Assembly: GCA_030448005.1 (NCBI GenBank)
Contig: JAUJNT010000002.1
Span: 310,200-374,199 of the forward strand
Source: Thermoleophilaceae bacterium
GTDB lineage: Bacteria > Actinomycetota > Thermoleophilia > Solirubrobacterales > Thermoleophilaceae
Direction of reading: 5' to 3'
Length of the DNA: 64,000 nucleotides
Numbering within the stretch: position 1 is the first letter of the stretch; each line of letters starts with the position of its first letter. A program made the translations under genes and the position numbers. The notes under the pieces are model-generated. The model saw nothing but the letters and a program-made list of their open reading frames with translations. It made no database searches and had not been told where the DNA came from. Below are positions 1 to 8,284 of the stretch, piece by piece.

Positions 1-2346
1 AGGCCCGCGGGCTACGCCGGCGCGCCCGCGTATGCGGGCACGCACCAGCGCGACGTAGTCCGCGAGCCTCCCGCTCCGCTCCTGCTGGCCGCCGGCCTCG
101 CTATCGCCGTGCTCTACGCGGCATTCGCGAGCGGGGCCATCAGGATCCCGGACGAGAGCAGGCTGCAGCTGATCGTGGCGGCGATCGCGCTTCCCACCCT
201 CGGGGCGACCCTCTTCGGCGCACTGCGATTCGAGGCCTCCGGGCGGGCGGTGGCCGGGCTGGGCCTGCTCGCCGGCTTCGCGGCCTGGTCGGCGCTCTCG
301 ATCACCTGGTCGGTTGCCCCCGACGAGACCTGGCTCGAGGCCAACCGCGCCATCGCCTACGCGCTGGTGGCCGCGCTCGGGATCGTGCTCGGCTCGAGCC
401 TTCCCCGGGCGATCGAGCGCGTGGCCCTGGGGTACCTGGCGGTGGCCGTGGTCGTGGCCCTCTATGCGCTCGGCGGCAAGCTCGTCCCGTGGCTCGAGAT
501 TCCCGGGCTGATCGACCTCGACCACGCCAACGGCATCTCGCGGCTCAGGGCGCCGATCGAATACTGGAACGCCCTCGCGCTCTTCTGCGTGCTCGCCGTG
601 CCCGTGGCCGTTCGCGCCGCCGCCGACCTCGGGCGCTCCTTGCCCCTTCGCGCGGGAGCGCTGGTGGGGCTGATCGTGCTGCTGACCACGTTGGCGCTCA
701 CCTACTCGCGCGGTGGCCTCCTCGTGCTCCTGGCGGCGCTGGGGCTGATCGTCGCGATGGGCCCGGACCGCGCCACGCTGGCCGCCACAGCCGGGATCGG
801 GATCCTCGGCTGCCTGCCGGCCGTGATCGTGGGCGTGACGAGCAACGACCTCACCTCCACGAGGATCGGCGGCCTGCCGCTCAGCGCCCGGGCAGACGAC
901 GGCGCCTTCATGCTCGCCGCCCTCCTCATCGGAACGGTTGTGGCGATGGTGCTCCTGCGACGCGTGGCCCAGCACCCGGATGGCCTGACGATCCCGCCGG
1001 AGGGCCGCCGGCTCCTCAGGCGCGCCGCGCTCGCCGCGCTTGCCGGTGCGGCCGTCCTGCTGCTCGGGGCGCTGGCGCTCTCCGACCGGGGGGTGTCGGG
1101 CACGATCAGCCACCAGGTCGACTCCTTCACCGAGGCCAAGGTGGACAAGCAGAACGATCCCGCCCGCATCCTCCAGACCAACTCCGGCAACCGCTGGGTC
1201 TGGTGGCAGGAGGCCGCCGGCTCCTGGTGGGACCGCCCCTTCGTGGGGCATGGGGCCGGGTCGTTTCCCCTCGTGCACCGGGCCTACCGCCAGAACGTGA
1301 TCGATGTCCGCCAGCCCCACAGCGTGCCGCTCGAGTTCCTCTCGGAGACCGGGTTGATCGGCGCGGGCCTCGCCCTCGGCGGGCTTGCCCTCCTCGGGTT
1401 CGCCGCCACGGGATCGGCGCTGGCGCGTACGCCATCGCGCGAGCGGGCCTACGGCGCGGCGCTGCTGGCCGCCTGTGCGGCGTATGGGCTCCACATGTGG
1501 GTGGACTGGGACTGGGACATCCCGGCCGTCACGCTTCCGGTGATGGTCTTCCTCGGCGTGCTGGCCGCGCGGCCGGATGGCGAGGCGGGACCCGGCGGGG
1601 TTTCCCCCAGGCGGCAGATCTCCGCGATCTCGCGTGGCCCCGCGCTCGCCGGGGGCGCGGCGCTGCTCTGCCTCGTGGCCATCTCGGCGCTCCTGCCGGC
1701 GGTCTCGAAGGACATGGCAAGCGACGCCCTCGCGCTGGCCGCCGGCGGGAACAAGGAGGAGCTGGTGGTCGCTGCCAGGAAGGCTGAGACGGCCTCCAGG
1801 CTCAACCCCTTCTCCGTGCAGCCGCTCTTCGCCGGGGCGTCGATCGCGCAGCGCAGCGGCCAGCCCGAGAAGGCCGGCGAGCTCTTCACCGAGGCCATAG
1901 AGCGCCAGCCCGAGAACGCGATCACGTGGTTTCGCCTGGCGGGCTTTCAGGTGCTCCTCGCCGACTCGCCGGCCGCGCTGCGCTCGGTTGCCACCGCCCG
2001 CTCGCTCGATCCCCAGAACGCCCTGCTCGCCTTCGTCCAGTTGAGCGCGCTCTTCGACGAGCGCCGCTCGGCCACCGCCACCGGCACCCCCCTGCCCGAG
2101 CGCCTCGACCAGCCCGGGGGGGCCTCGCCCACCCCGCCGCCGCCCGCCCGCGGGGCCCCGGCACGGCCGAGCCCGACGGCGCCCGCCGCCGCGGCGCCGG
2201 ATTCCCCGGCCGCCCCCGCGCCCCGGGCGCCCGCCTCGCCCGAGCCCCGGGCGCCCGCCGTTCCGAAACCGCGGGCACCCGCGGCGCCACGCCCCGCGCC
2301 TGCTCCGGAGCCGCCCGAGGGCGAGCCGTTCAGGTTCGAGGGGTAG
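1..2346 (+). CDS. O-antigen ligase/polymerase-type membrane protein (5' end outside window)
   Basis: Hydrophobic multi-pass protein of the Wzy/WaaL (O-antigen ligase) type, expected to act on lipid-linked glycans at the outer face of the membrane. The frame is open from base 1; the GTG at 109 falls inside what looks like the first membrane helix, so the true start is probably upstream of the window. About ten to twelve membrane segments fill residues 1-550 (counted from 109). The family's typical stretch, with a GHGAGSFP motif then Arg and HS residues before LSETGLIG, sits near residues 380-425. A TPR-like helical segment (about 555-650) follows, then an Ala/Pro-rich tail of about 90 residues. 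Next is a convergent epimerase gene, consistent with a surface-polysaccharide locus. Family assignment is good; ligase versus polymerase cannot be decided. Confidence 0.8.
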   Translation, partial: RPAGYAGAPAYAGTHQRDVVREPPAPLLLAAGLAIAVLYAAFASGAIRIPDESRLQLIVAAIALPTLGATLFGALRFEASGRAVAGLGLLAGFAAWSALSITWSVAPDETWLEANRAIAYALVAALGIVLGSSLPRAIERVALGYLAVAVVVALYALGGKLVPWLEIPGLIDLDHANGISRLRAPIEYWNALALFCVLAVPVAVRAAADLGRSLPLRAGALVGLIVLLTTLALTYSRGGLLVLLAALGLIVAMGPDRATLAATAGIGILGCLPAVIVGVTSNDLTSTRIGGLPLSARADDGAFMLAALLIGTVVAMVLLRRVAQHPDGLTIPPEGRRLLRRAALAALAGAAVLLLGALALSDRGVSGTISHQVDSFTEAKVDKQNDPARILQTNSGNRWVWWQEAAGSWWDRPFVGHGAGSFPLVHRAYRQNVIDVRQPHSVPLEFLSETGLIGAGLALGGLALLGFAATGSALARTPSRERAYGAALLAACAAYGLHMWVDWDWDIPAVTLPVMVFLGVLAARPDGEAGPGGVSPRRQISAISRGPALAGGAALLCLVAISALLPAVSKDMASDALALAAGGNKEELVVAARKAETASRLNPFSVQPLFAGASIAQRSGQPEKAGELFTEAIERQPENAITWFRLAGFQVLLADSPAALRSVATARSLDPQNALLAFVQLSALFDERRSATATGTPLPERLDQPGGASPTPPPPARGAPARPSPTAPAAAAPDSPAAPAPRAPASPEPRAPAVPKPRAPAAPRPAPAPEPPEGEPFRFEG

Positions 2347-2400
2347 ACCGGCCTTAGGGCGTCGCACCGAATCCGAAAGGCCCGAGGAGCGAATCAGCCC

Positions 2401-2490
2401 AGCGAGGTCATCGTGCGCTCCAGTCAGCGCAGCGAGGCGATCGTGCGCTCGAGTCAGCGCAGCGAGGCCATCGTGCGCTCGAGTCCCTCG
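2401..2490. repeat. three tandem 30-bp repeats covering the epimerase gene end
   Basis: Units run 2401-2430, 2431-2460 and 2461-2490. They share the core AGCGAGG(T/C)(C/G)ATCGTGCGCTC with few mismatches. The unit at 2461 encodes the last codons of the minus-strand epimerase and its stop lies in the middle unit (2454-2456). The distal units repeat the C-terminal coding sequence, with its own in-frame stop, beyond the gene end. Confidence 0.85.
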
Positions 2491-3380
2491 TCGATGCCCA
2501 CCTTCGCCTCCCAGCCCAGCTCTTCGCGGGCGCGTGAGGTGTCGAGCACGATGTGACGTACCTCGCCCGGACGCTCCGGGGCCATCTCCGGCTCGAAGGG
2601 CCGGTCGGTCAGGTCTCCCAGCGCGCTCACCAGGTCGAGCACGCTGGTGGCGACGCCCGTGCCGATGTTGAAGGGGCCGCTCGCCCTCGACCCGGCGGCC
2701 AGCAGGTTGGCCTCCACGACGTCGCTCACGTACACGTAGTCGCGGGTCTGGAGCCCGTCGCCGAAGACCGTCGGGGTGCCGTCCTCGAGCACCTTGCCGC
2801 AGAAGATCGCGATCACCCCGGCCTCGCCGAGTGGATCCTGTCGCGGGCCGAACACGTTTCCGTAGCGCAGCGAGATCGTCGAGAGGCCGTGCTGTCGCAT
2901 GAAGAGCTCGCAGTAGCCCTCGGCGCAGAACTTGGACTGACCGTAGGGCGCCTCGGGGGCCACAGGATGCTCCTCGGTGGCCGGGAGGGACCTTCCCTCG
3001 CCGTAGATCGCCCCCCCCGAGGAGGTGTTCACCACCCGCGTCACCCCGGCCTGGCGCGCGGCCTCGAGCACGTTCACGGTGCCCTCCACGTTGATGCGCG
3101 CATCGGCTCCGGGGTCGGCCACCGAGCGCCGCACGTCGATCTGCGCGGCCAGGTGAAAGACCGCCGCGGGGGCCACGCGCACCATCACGTCGAGGACGGC
3201 CGCAGCGTCCCGGATGTCGAGCTCGAGCAGCTCGGCCCCCGCCGCCAGCGCTCCGTCGAGGTTGTCGCGGCGCCCGGTCGAGAGGTCGTCGATCACCGTC
3301 ACCTCGTCCCCCCTCGCCAACAGGGCGTCGACGAGGTTCGAGCCGATGAAGCCCGATCCACCTGTCACGAGGGCACGCAT
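2454..3380 (-). CDS. NAD-dependent epimerase/dehydratase, UDP-glucose 4-epimerase-like
   Basis: Extended short-chain dehydrogenase of 308 aa, the usual length for this group. It binds NAD(P) and most likely epimerizes or modifies a nucleotide sugar in the cytosol. The Rossmann glycine motif GGSGFIG is at residues 7-13, the Asp pair after strand 2 (DDLSTG) at 31-36, the catalytic Ser near 120-121 and the YxxxK pair at Tyr146/Lys150. ATG at 3380. It converges on the O-antigen-ligase gene, which suggests supply of a sugar precursor for the same surface polymer. The C-terminal codons are part of a triplicated 30-bp repeat. Exact substrate (UDP-Glc, UDP-GlcNAc or other) cannot be read from the sequence. 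Confidence 0.85.
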   Translation of the reverse strand: MRALVTGGSGFIGSNLVDALLARGDEVTVIDDLSTGRRDNLDGALAAGAELLELDIRDAAAVLDVMVRVAPAAVFHLAAQIDVRRSVADPGADARINVEGTVNVLEAARQAGVTRVVNTSSGGAIYGEGRSLPATEEHPVAPEAPYGQSKFCAEGYCELFMRQHGLSTISLRYGNVFGPRQDPLGEAGVIAIFCGKVLEDGTPTVFGDGLQTRDYVYVSDVVEANLLAAGSRASGPFNIGTGVATSVLDLVSALGDLTDRPFEPEMAPERPGEVRHIVLDTSRAREELGWEAKVGIDEGLERTMASLR

Positions 3381-3470
3381 GGCGGCGGCGCATGCTACCT
3401 GCAGGTCCCGGCCCCGCCGGTCCCCGTGCCACGGCTGAGCCCGCCCCCGCCCCTGCTAGCGTCGCCGCCG

Positions 3471-4079
3471 ATGCGCGGCCTCTTCGTCACCTTCGAGGGC
3501 ATCGACCGCTCCGGCAAGACAACGCAGGCGGCGCTTCTCTGCCGGGCGCTCGGGGACGTGGCGGTTGGGGTCCGCGAGCCGGGCGGCACGCCCGCGGGGG
3601 AGCGGATGCGAGCGATCCTGAAGGACCCCGAGCTCGAGCTCTCGCCGCAGGCCGAGGCGCTGCTCTTTGCCGCGGCGCGGGCTGAGCTGGTGCACTGGGT
3701 GATCCGTCCCGCCCTCGAGGCGGGCCGGGTGGTGGTCTCTGACCGCTTTCTGGACTCCTCCATCGCCTACCAGGGCGCCGCCCGGGGCCTGGGGGAGGAG
3801 GAGATCGAGCGGATCAACCGCGTCGCCACGGGCGGTCTCGCCCCCGATCTGACGCTGCTGTTGGAGCTCGACACCGCGGCGGCAGCGGCCCGCGGGGGAG
3901 AGGACGACCGTTTCGAGCGCGAGGGCGCGGGGCTCCAGCACCAGGTGGCAGCCGCGTATGACCGGCTGGCAGGCGCCGAGCCCGGCCGCTGGCGGCGCAT
4001 CCCGGCAGACCGCGAGGCCGAGGCCGTACACGCCGAGGTGCTTGAGGCCGTCGAGACCGCGCGAAGGGCGCTGGCATGA
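3471..4079 (+). CDS. tmk: thymidylate kinase (dTMP kinase)
   Basis: Phosphorylates dTMP to dTDP with ATP in pyrimidine deoxynucleotide synthesis. 202 aa, normal for the family. The start is the ATG at 3471, which gives the canonical N-terminus with EGIDRSGKTT P-loop at residues 9-18; the frame stays open upstream but without family sequence. REPGGT (35-40) and the DRF motif (91-93, within VVSDRFLDSS) match the dTMP-binding and catalytic segments. The stop overlaps the start of holB by 4 bases (ATGA), the familiar actinobacterial tmk-holB arrangement and a sign of translational coupling. Confidence 0.95.
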   Translation: MRGLFVTFEGIDRSGKTTQAALLCRALGDVAVGVREPGGTPAGERMRAILKDPELELSPQAEALLFAAARAELVHWVIRPALEAGRVVVSDRFLDSSIAYQGAARGLGEEEIERINRVATGGLAPDLTLLLELDTAAAAARGGEDDRFEREGAGLQHQVAAAYDRLAGAEPGRWRRIPADREAEAVHAEVLEAVETARRALA

Positions 4080-5221
4080 CCTCCGTCCCGCCGGCGATAG
4101 CCGGCACGGAGGACCACCCGCACGCGCGGATGTCCCTCTCGACGGCGCTCGCCACCGGCCCCTCGCACGCGTACCTCTTCCACGGGCCTGCCGGCGTGGG
4201 CAAGCGCACCACCGCGCGCGCGTTTGCCGCCGAACTGCTGGCCGAGGGCTCTCCCGAGCCCGACGGCGCTCGCCGGCGCGCGCTCGCCGGCACGCACCCC
4301 GACCTCACATGGGTGCGCCCGACCGGTGCCCACGTGATGCGCACCCAGGACGTCGACGAGCCCGTCATTGCCGCGGCGTCGCGGACCCCGTTCGAGTCCT
4401 CGCGGCGGGTGTTCGTGCTCGAGCGGGTCGACACGATGAACGACGAGGTGGCCAACCGCCTGCTGAAGACACTCGAGGAGCCCGCCTCCTTCGTCCATCT
4501 GCTGCTGATCACCGACGCCCTGGACGCTGTGCTCCCCACCGTGGTCTCCCGCTGCCAGCCCGTGCGATTCGACCGCCTGCCGGCAAAGCGGATCGCGGCC
4601 GAGCTGGAACGGGCGGGGATAGAGCCCGAGCGCGCCGCGGCGTGTGCTCGGCTCGCCCTCGGCAACGCGGCGCGGGCGCGCTACCTGGCCTCCGAGGAGG
4701 GCCAGGCGCTGCAGGCAGACGCAGACCGGATGGTCACCGCCGCGCTCGCTGGGGGAGGGCGCGGCGTCGACGACCCGGAGGCGTGGCGGGGGCTGCTCGA
4801 CCGCGCCGACGAGCGCCGGGTGGCGGCGGAGGCATCGGTCGAGGAGGACCGCCGCGAGCGGCTTCAGTCAGAGCCCAAGGGCCGCGACCGGGCAGCGCTC
4901 GAGAAGTCATTCGACGAGGCCGCCAGGCGCGACGGCCGCCGCGCCCGCACCGAAGTCCTCGACCTCGGCCTCACGCTCGCCGCCCTCGGATTCAGAGACC
5001 TCGTCTGCCTCGCCGAGGGCGCCCCGGAGGCCGCGCTCGACCTCCACCGTGCCGAGGCGCTCTCCGCCTCGGTCTCCGCGCACGCGCGCGACCCCCAGCG
5101 GCTGCTCGCCGCGGCGGAGCGGTGCGAGGACGTCCGCCTCTCACTAGAGCTCAACGTGACCGAGGACCTGGCGCTCGAGGCGCTCGGCTTCCGGCTGGCG
5201 CGGCTCGTGGGCGCCGCCTAA
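4076..5221 (+). CDS. holB: DNA polymerase III delta' subunit
   Basis: Clamp-loader subunit, 381 aa, a cytosolic part of the DNA polymerase III holoenzyme that helps load the sliding clamp. The AAA+ P-loop GPAGVGKRT is at residues 37-45; the sensor-1 region with KTLEEPA, typical of DnaX/HolB proteins, is near 140. The zinc-binding cysteines of DnaX/HolB are not evident, which is common in this phylum. The start overlaps tmk by 4 bases and the end overlaps the convergent DUF192 gene by 4 bases. Ordinary backbone gene without signs of damage. Confidence 0.92.
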   Translation: MTSVPPAIAGTEDHPHARMSLSTALATGPSHAYLFHGPAGVGKRTTARAFAAELLAEGSPEPDGARRRALAGTHPDLTWVRPTGAHVMRTQDVDEPVIAAASRTPFESSRRVFVLERVDTMNDEVANRLLKTLEEPASFVHLLLITDALDAVLPTVVSRCQPVRFDRLPAKRIAAELERAGIEPERAAACARLALGNAARARYLASEEGQALQADADRMVTAALAGGGRGVDDPEAWRGLLDRADERRVAAEASVEEDRRERLQSEPKGRDRAALEKSFDEAARRDGRRARTEVLDLGLTLAALGFRDLVCLAEGAPEAALDLHRAEALSASVSAHARDPQRLLAAAERCEDVRLSLELNVTEDLALEALGFRLARLVGAA

Positions 5222-5697
5222 CCGGGCGGAGCGGCTTCTCCTACCCACACGTCGCGTCGTCCTGCTTTCGGGTCGGGGGAGGACCCGAGGACAGGATGGC
5301 CGGCCCAACCCACGCTTCGATTACCGGTGCCGTCCTGCTTTGCGGTCGTGGGGTCGCCCCCGGACAGGATGGCTTCGCCCAACCCGCTGTACACATCCCG
5401 AGCGCGGCGCTCGAGCACCGCTGCCGCTCCCGGGTGGCGGACGACGCGGTTCGCGGGAACCGCCACCCTGCGAGAGAGCTCGCCCCCGGCCTCATCGAGA
5501 AAGACGATGTCGAGGCAGAAGCGCATCCCGAAGGTGTGCACCGAGGAGCAGCGAGGAAGGAGCAGGGCGCAGTCCAATGGCAGGTCGGACAGGAGCGCAA
5601 GCCCCAGCAGCCGCGCCCGCGCTGACCATGCCACGAAGACGCGCAGGCCACCCCCGTCTCGGCGTTCCTCCAGCCCTCGCAGTCGACGCGCCACCAT
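5218..5697 (-). CDS. DUF192 family protein
   Basis: DUF192 proteins are small beta-rich proteins of unknown biochemical role. The core here carries the family signature FGMRFCLDIVFLD followed by VVRHPGAAAVLE-type sequence. The ATG at 5697 was chosen because the family-like sequence begins there (159 aa); the open frame continues upstream to 6087 but that part overlaps the divergent secreted-protein gene. After the domain there is a Gly/Pro-rich tail of about 45 residues encoded by an imperfect duplication (5259-5386). The internal residues CALLLPRCSSVHT are normal for the family. The role is unknown. Confidence 0.75.
   Translation of the reverse strand: MVARRLRGLEERRDGGGLRVFVAWSARARLLGLALLSDLPLDCALLLPRCSSVHTFGMRFCLDIVFLDEAGGELSRRVAVPANRVVRHPGAAAVLERRARDVYSGLGEAILSGGDPTTAKQDGTGNRSVGWAGHPVLGSSPDPKAGRRDVWVGEAAPPG
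5259..5386. repeat. imperfect tandem duplication in the DUF192 3' end
   Basis: Two copies of about 53 bp, spaced 73 bp apart, begin with GTCCTGCTTT (5259 and 5332) and end with (G/C)CCCAACCC. Both contain GGACAGGATGGC. The copies lie in the extended C-terminal coding tail of the DUF192 gene. A weaker third unit may precede them at 5231-5250. Confidence 0.7.
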
Positions 5698-5760
5698 GCT
5701 TACAAGAGCCCGCAGGGCTTGACCTTCGCCCCCTCCGCGGGCGCTATCGTGCCGGACGGG

Positions 5761-6153
5761 ATGAAGCGCCTGGGACTTCCGCTCCTCCTGTGCCTCACCC
5801 TCGTTGGCGCCACCGCAGCCGCCCAGGCGGCCACCCTCGGCCCGCGCTACCTGGGCGGGGAGAGTGTGCGCAGCAAGCCTTCGTCGATTGGCGTGGGCGC
5901 AAAGGGAGGATGGGAGCGACTTCGCTGGAGCAACTGGGGAAAGGCCGAGGCCACCGCTCGCGGGATATATGACATCGCCGGCTTCGCGGGCGAGCCGGGC
6001 ACCGGCTACAGAAGCCGGATCTTCGTGAGGGTCCTGGGGCGCAAGCGCTGCCCGGGCGGAGCGGTGATCTACACGCGCGTCCGCCACCTGCGGGCGCCGC
6101 TCGCCGGGCGCCGCTTCTTCCGCGAGCGCTTCAGCACCTGCCCGAGCCCGTGA
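5761..6153 (+). CDS. small secreted protein of unknown function
   Basis: 130 aa. The ATG at 5761 gives a clean signal peptide: MKRLG, a hydrophobic core to about residue 20 and an Ala-x-Ala cleavage site near residues 21-24 (AAAQAA). The mature part is basic, with two cysteines (one near the middle, one near the C-terminus) that could form a disulfide outside the cell. I do not recognise the family. Divergent from the DUF192 gene, with a short intergenic region, and followed by the tRNA gene. Confidence 0.65.
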   Translation: MKRLGLPLLLCLTLVGATAAAQAATLGPRYLGGESVRSKPSSIGVGAKGGWERLRWSNWGKAEATARGIYDIAGFAGEPGTGYRSRIFVRVLGRKRCPGGAVIYTRVRHLRAPLAGRRFFRERFSTCPSP

Positions 6154-6190
6154 TCGCAGCGATCGGCCGGGGCTAGACTCCGACGTTCCC

Positions 6191-6263
6191 GCCGACGTAG
6201 CTCAGCTGGTAGAGCACTTCACTCGTAATGAAGGGGTCCCCGGTTCGAATCCGGGCGTCGGCT
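6191..6263 (+). tRNA. tRNA-Thr (anticodon CGT)
   Basis: Acceptor arm GCCGACG (6191-6197) pairs perfectly with CGTCGGC (6256-6262). The anticodon stem CTTCA/TGAAG encloses the 7-base loop CTCGTAA, so the anticodon is CGT and reads ACG. A T-arm with GGTTCGAATCC is present. CCA is not encoded. The integrase-bearing mobile region begins directly after it, so its 3' end is a likely attachment site. Confidence 0.95.
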
Positions 6264-6325
6264 TCGGAGAAAGGCCTGCAAAGAGATAGTTTTTCGGCCT
6301 CTCGCCTTGGGCGACTGTTCCGATC

Positions 6326-6346
6326 CGCCAACATTTTCGCCAACAT
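6326..6346. repeat. paired 9-bp direct repeat next to the tRNA
   Basis: CGCCAACAT occurs at 6326-6334 and again at 6338-6346, 12 bp apart, about 60 bp past the tRNA 3' end. Short direct repeats beside an attachment site often serve as integrase arm-binding sites; that role is an inference. Confidence 0.4.
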
Positions 6347-6432
6347 CGCCTTCGTGGGGTCGGGCCCGCGGTTGGTCGACGGAGCGGATTCAACGGCGAC
6401 GTGAGCGGCCTGATCGTCACTGAACCCGGCTG

Positions 6433-7344
6433 CTAGTCCTCTCCATCGGGCGCGCTCTCGACGGGGACCCGCCGCACGCGCTTGTCCAGTGTGTCGAAGT
6501 GGTTGGTGTAGAGGTTGCGCTCGGTCACGAGTCGCCGGTTCGTCACCGGGTCTGTGCGGATCTTCTTCTTCGTGATGAGCCCACTGGCCAGGTGCTTGGC
6601 CAGTCCCGTCTCGATCGTGCTCGGCGCGAAGGGCAGGACGGTGTGGCCCTTCGGGTCCATCTGGTCGTCCTTGAACCAACTGAGCTGGCGCCACCACGTT
6701 CCGGTCCCAGGCTTGGAGCGTCCGCGGCCGGCGCCGCGCGGGTGGTAATACGCGGCGATGCTCGCGGCGAAGTAGCCGGCGAGCTCGGGCGCGCCCCACG
6801 TTGCGAAGTGGCCGGAGGCGATGACACTGCCCCGGATGGTGAGGTAAAGCTCGTCCTTACCCGCGGGATCATCGAACGACCGGCCGCTGCCGTCGTCACG
6901 CAAGACCACGATCTTCGACCGGCGGCCCGGATCGGACGTAACGTCGACGAGCTTGAGCTCCGCCAGCTTGTCCAGCTGGTCTGCGACCCACTTGCGCTTG
7001 AGATGGCGCTCCTCGGCGGCGGTCCGGTCGCTGCGTTCACGGCGAAGGCGAGGCGGCGGTGCGGCGAGGTCGTACAGGTCCTCGGATGCCCAGTCGCGCA
7101 GGACGAACCCCGGCTTCCGCCTGCCGGATCTATTCGGCGGCAGGGCGATCGCTCGGAGGACAAGGTCGAGCTTCACCGCGCCGGGCGCCTTTGCGGCAAT
7201 GAGAGCGCCGTAGGATCGGGTGATAAGAGTTCGCCGGATTCGGAAAAGGCCCTTGCCGGCTCCAGGGCCGTAAGCGATGCCCGGCCCGTCATTCGACGAC
7301 CGCGCCGACGCAGGGGCTCTTGGCGAAGTGGTCCGTACCGACAT
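6433..7344 (-). CDS. hypothetical protein, possible winged-helix replication/regulatory protein
   Basis: 303 aa from the ATG at 7344. Rich in Arg and Lys, without signal peptide or membrane segments. A segment with WVADQLDKLAELKLV followed by basic strands resembles a winged-helix domain, and a Trp/Tyr-rich segment follows. It sits between the tRNA and the Pycsar genes, the place where mobile elements often carry a replication initiator or regulator. I do not recognise the family, so the role is only positional inference. Upstream of the start, the motif ATACC occurs three times on the minus strand (7346-7373) and might be an operator. A second ORF-like stretch overlapping the tRNA is not coding. 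Confidence 0.6.
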   Translation of the reverse strand: MSVRTTSPRAPASARSSNDGPGIAYGPGAGKGLFRIRRTLITRSYGALIAAKAPGAVKLDLVLRAIALPPNRSGRRKPGFVLRDWASEDLYDLAAPPPRLRRERSDRTAAEERHLKRKWVADQLDKLAELKLVDVTSDPGRRSKIVVLRDDGSGRSFDDPAGKDELYLTIRGSVIASGHFATWGAPELAGYFAASIAAYYHPRGAGRGRSKPGTGTWWRQLSWFKDDQMDPKGHTVLPFAPSTIETGLAKHLASGLITKKKIRTDPVTNRRLVTERNLYTNHFDTLDKRVRRVPVESAPDGED

Positions 7345-7569
7345 ACGGGTATGCTATCACTGGTATAAAGGTATGGTTCCCACCGGGCCGCGGGTACGTA
7401 GTGCAGAGACACTTGAGAAGAGAAACGGAGGGTGAGTACTACTCCGCCCAGTACCCGCGTTCTAGTCACAGTCGGAGTCGCGCTGGCCCGCGCGAGCGTC
7501 TACGGTCCTGTCAGGTCATGACCAGCGCCGACGCCGAGGGCCGAGCTTCCGTTGTAGGTGAAGAGGCCC

Positions 7570-7584
7570 GAGGTGTCACCTCGA
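7570..7584. promoter_or_regulatory. perfect 15-nt palindrome between the winged-helix and Pycsar genes
   Basis: CGAGGTGTCACCTCG has 7-bp arms around a single T. It lies downstream of the Pycsar effector gene and upstream of the wHTH-like gene on the minus strand. It could be an operator or a short hairpin; no T-run follows. Confidence 0.35.
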
Positions 7585-7777
7585 CCCCACCTGGTTTGTT
7601 TCAAGGAGGTCGAGGCGGGGGCCTAGGCTAGAAGGAGGCGGACCCGGCGCGCGCGGCCGGGTCTCGTCTGCCCATTGAGGTCGATGGCGACCAGTTGCAC
7701 CCCTGCCCGCCCGTCCGACGTCCGTGAGAGGGCGGACATCCGCGACAGGTGGACCGAGGGCGCTGCCTGCGCGGTCG

Positions 7778-8284
7778 CTACGACACGAGCACGGCGATGG
7801 CGCACGCGACCGCGCCGATGCCGTAAAGCACCAGACCTGCTCGGACGAGCCGGTACTTGGTCATAACGATGCCGCTGATGGCCTGCAGCTGCTCGAGTGG
7901 ACGCTCCCCGTCGCTGCCGGCTTGGCATCCGATCGCCTCGCGTAGGGCGTCGCGGCTGCGGTAGCCGACGACGTGCGAGAAGTACGTGACGCGACCCGAC
8001 GCGTGATCGCTGTCGAGCCGCGGCCAGATGGCCGCCGACACGGCGACGAGCGCAACGGTTGCCGCGACGGCCCCGAACCACCAGACGACCTCGGCTCCAG
8101 CCGCCAGATCGGCCGGCTGCCAGTCGCCAGCAATGATGCCCGCGAGCACGGCCCCAAACCCGATGCCGAAGATCGCGAACAGCATCGCCGCCTTGCCGTC
8201 GGCGCGGTTCAGCTCCTCGCGGGTCTCCGCGAGGAGCTGCCCGGTGAGAGCGACCCCCGGTTTGTCGGAGACGTTGACCGCCAT
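7778..8284 (-). CDS. pycTM: Pycsar effector, three-helix membrane protein (PycTM-like)
   Basis: 168 aa from ATG 8284; a GTG one codon earlier (8287) is an alternative. Membrane segments lie at about residues 33-52, 66-87 and 147-167. The RADGKA sequence just before the first helix (27-32) and the KYR motif before the last one (143-145) are hallmarks of the DUF5706/Pycsar effector family. Known members bind cCMP or cUMP and damage the inner membrane so that infected cells die. The start overlaps the cyclase stop by one base (TGATG), so the two are translationally coupled. Partner pairing and topology both support the call; ligand choice is not readable here. Confidence 0.82.
   Translation of the reverse strand: MAVNVSDKPGVALTGQLLAETREELNRADGKAAMLFAIFGIGFGAVLAGIIAGDWQPADLAAGAEVVWWFGAVAATVALVAVSAAIWPRLDSDHASGRVTYFSHVVGYRSRDALREAIGCQAGSDGERPLEQLQAISGIVMTKYRLVRAGLVLYGIGAVACAIAVLVS

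Noticed and set aside
2553-3470. Long open frame running into tmk from the left
   Set aside because: It is antisense to the epimerase gene and has no family sequence until the ATG at 3471, where the canonical Tmk N-terminus begins.
6173-6799. Minus-strand frame across the tRNA
   Set aside because: It overlaps the tRNA gene and the wHTH-like gene; the apparent protein motif is the antisense of the T-arm.
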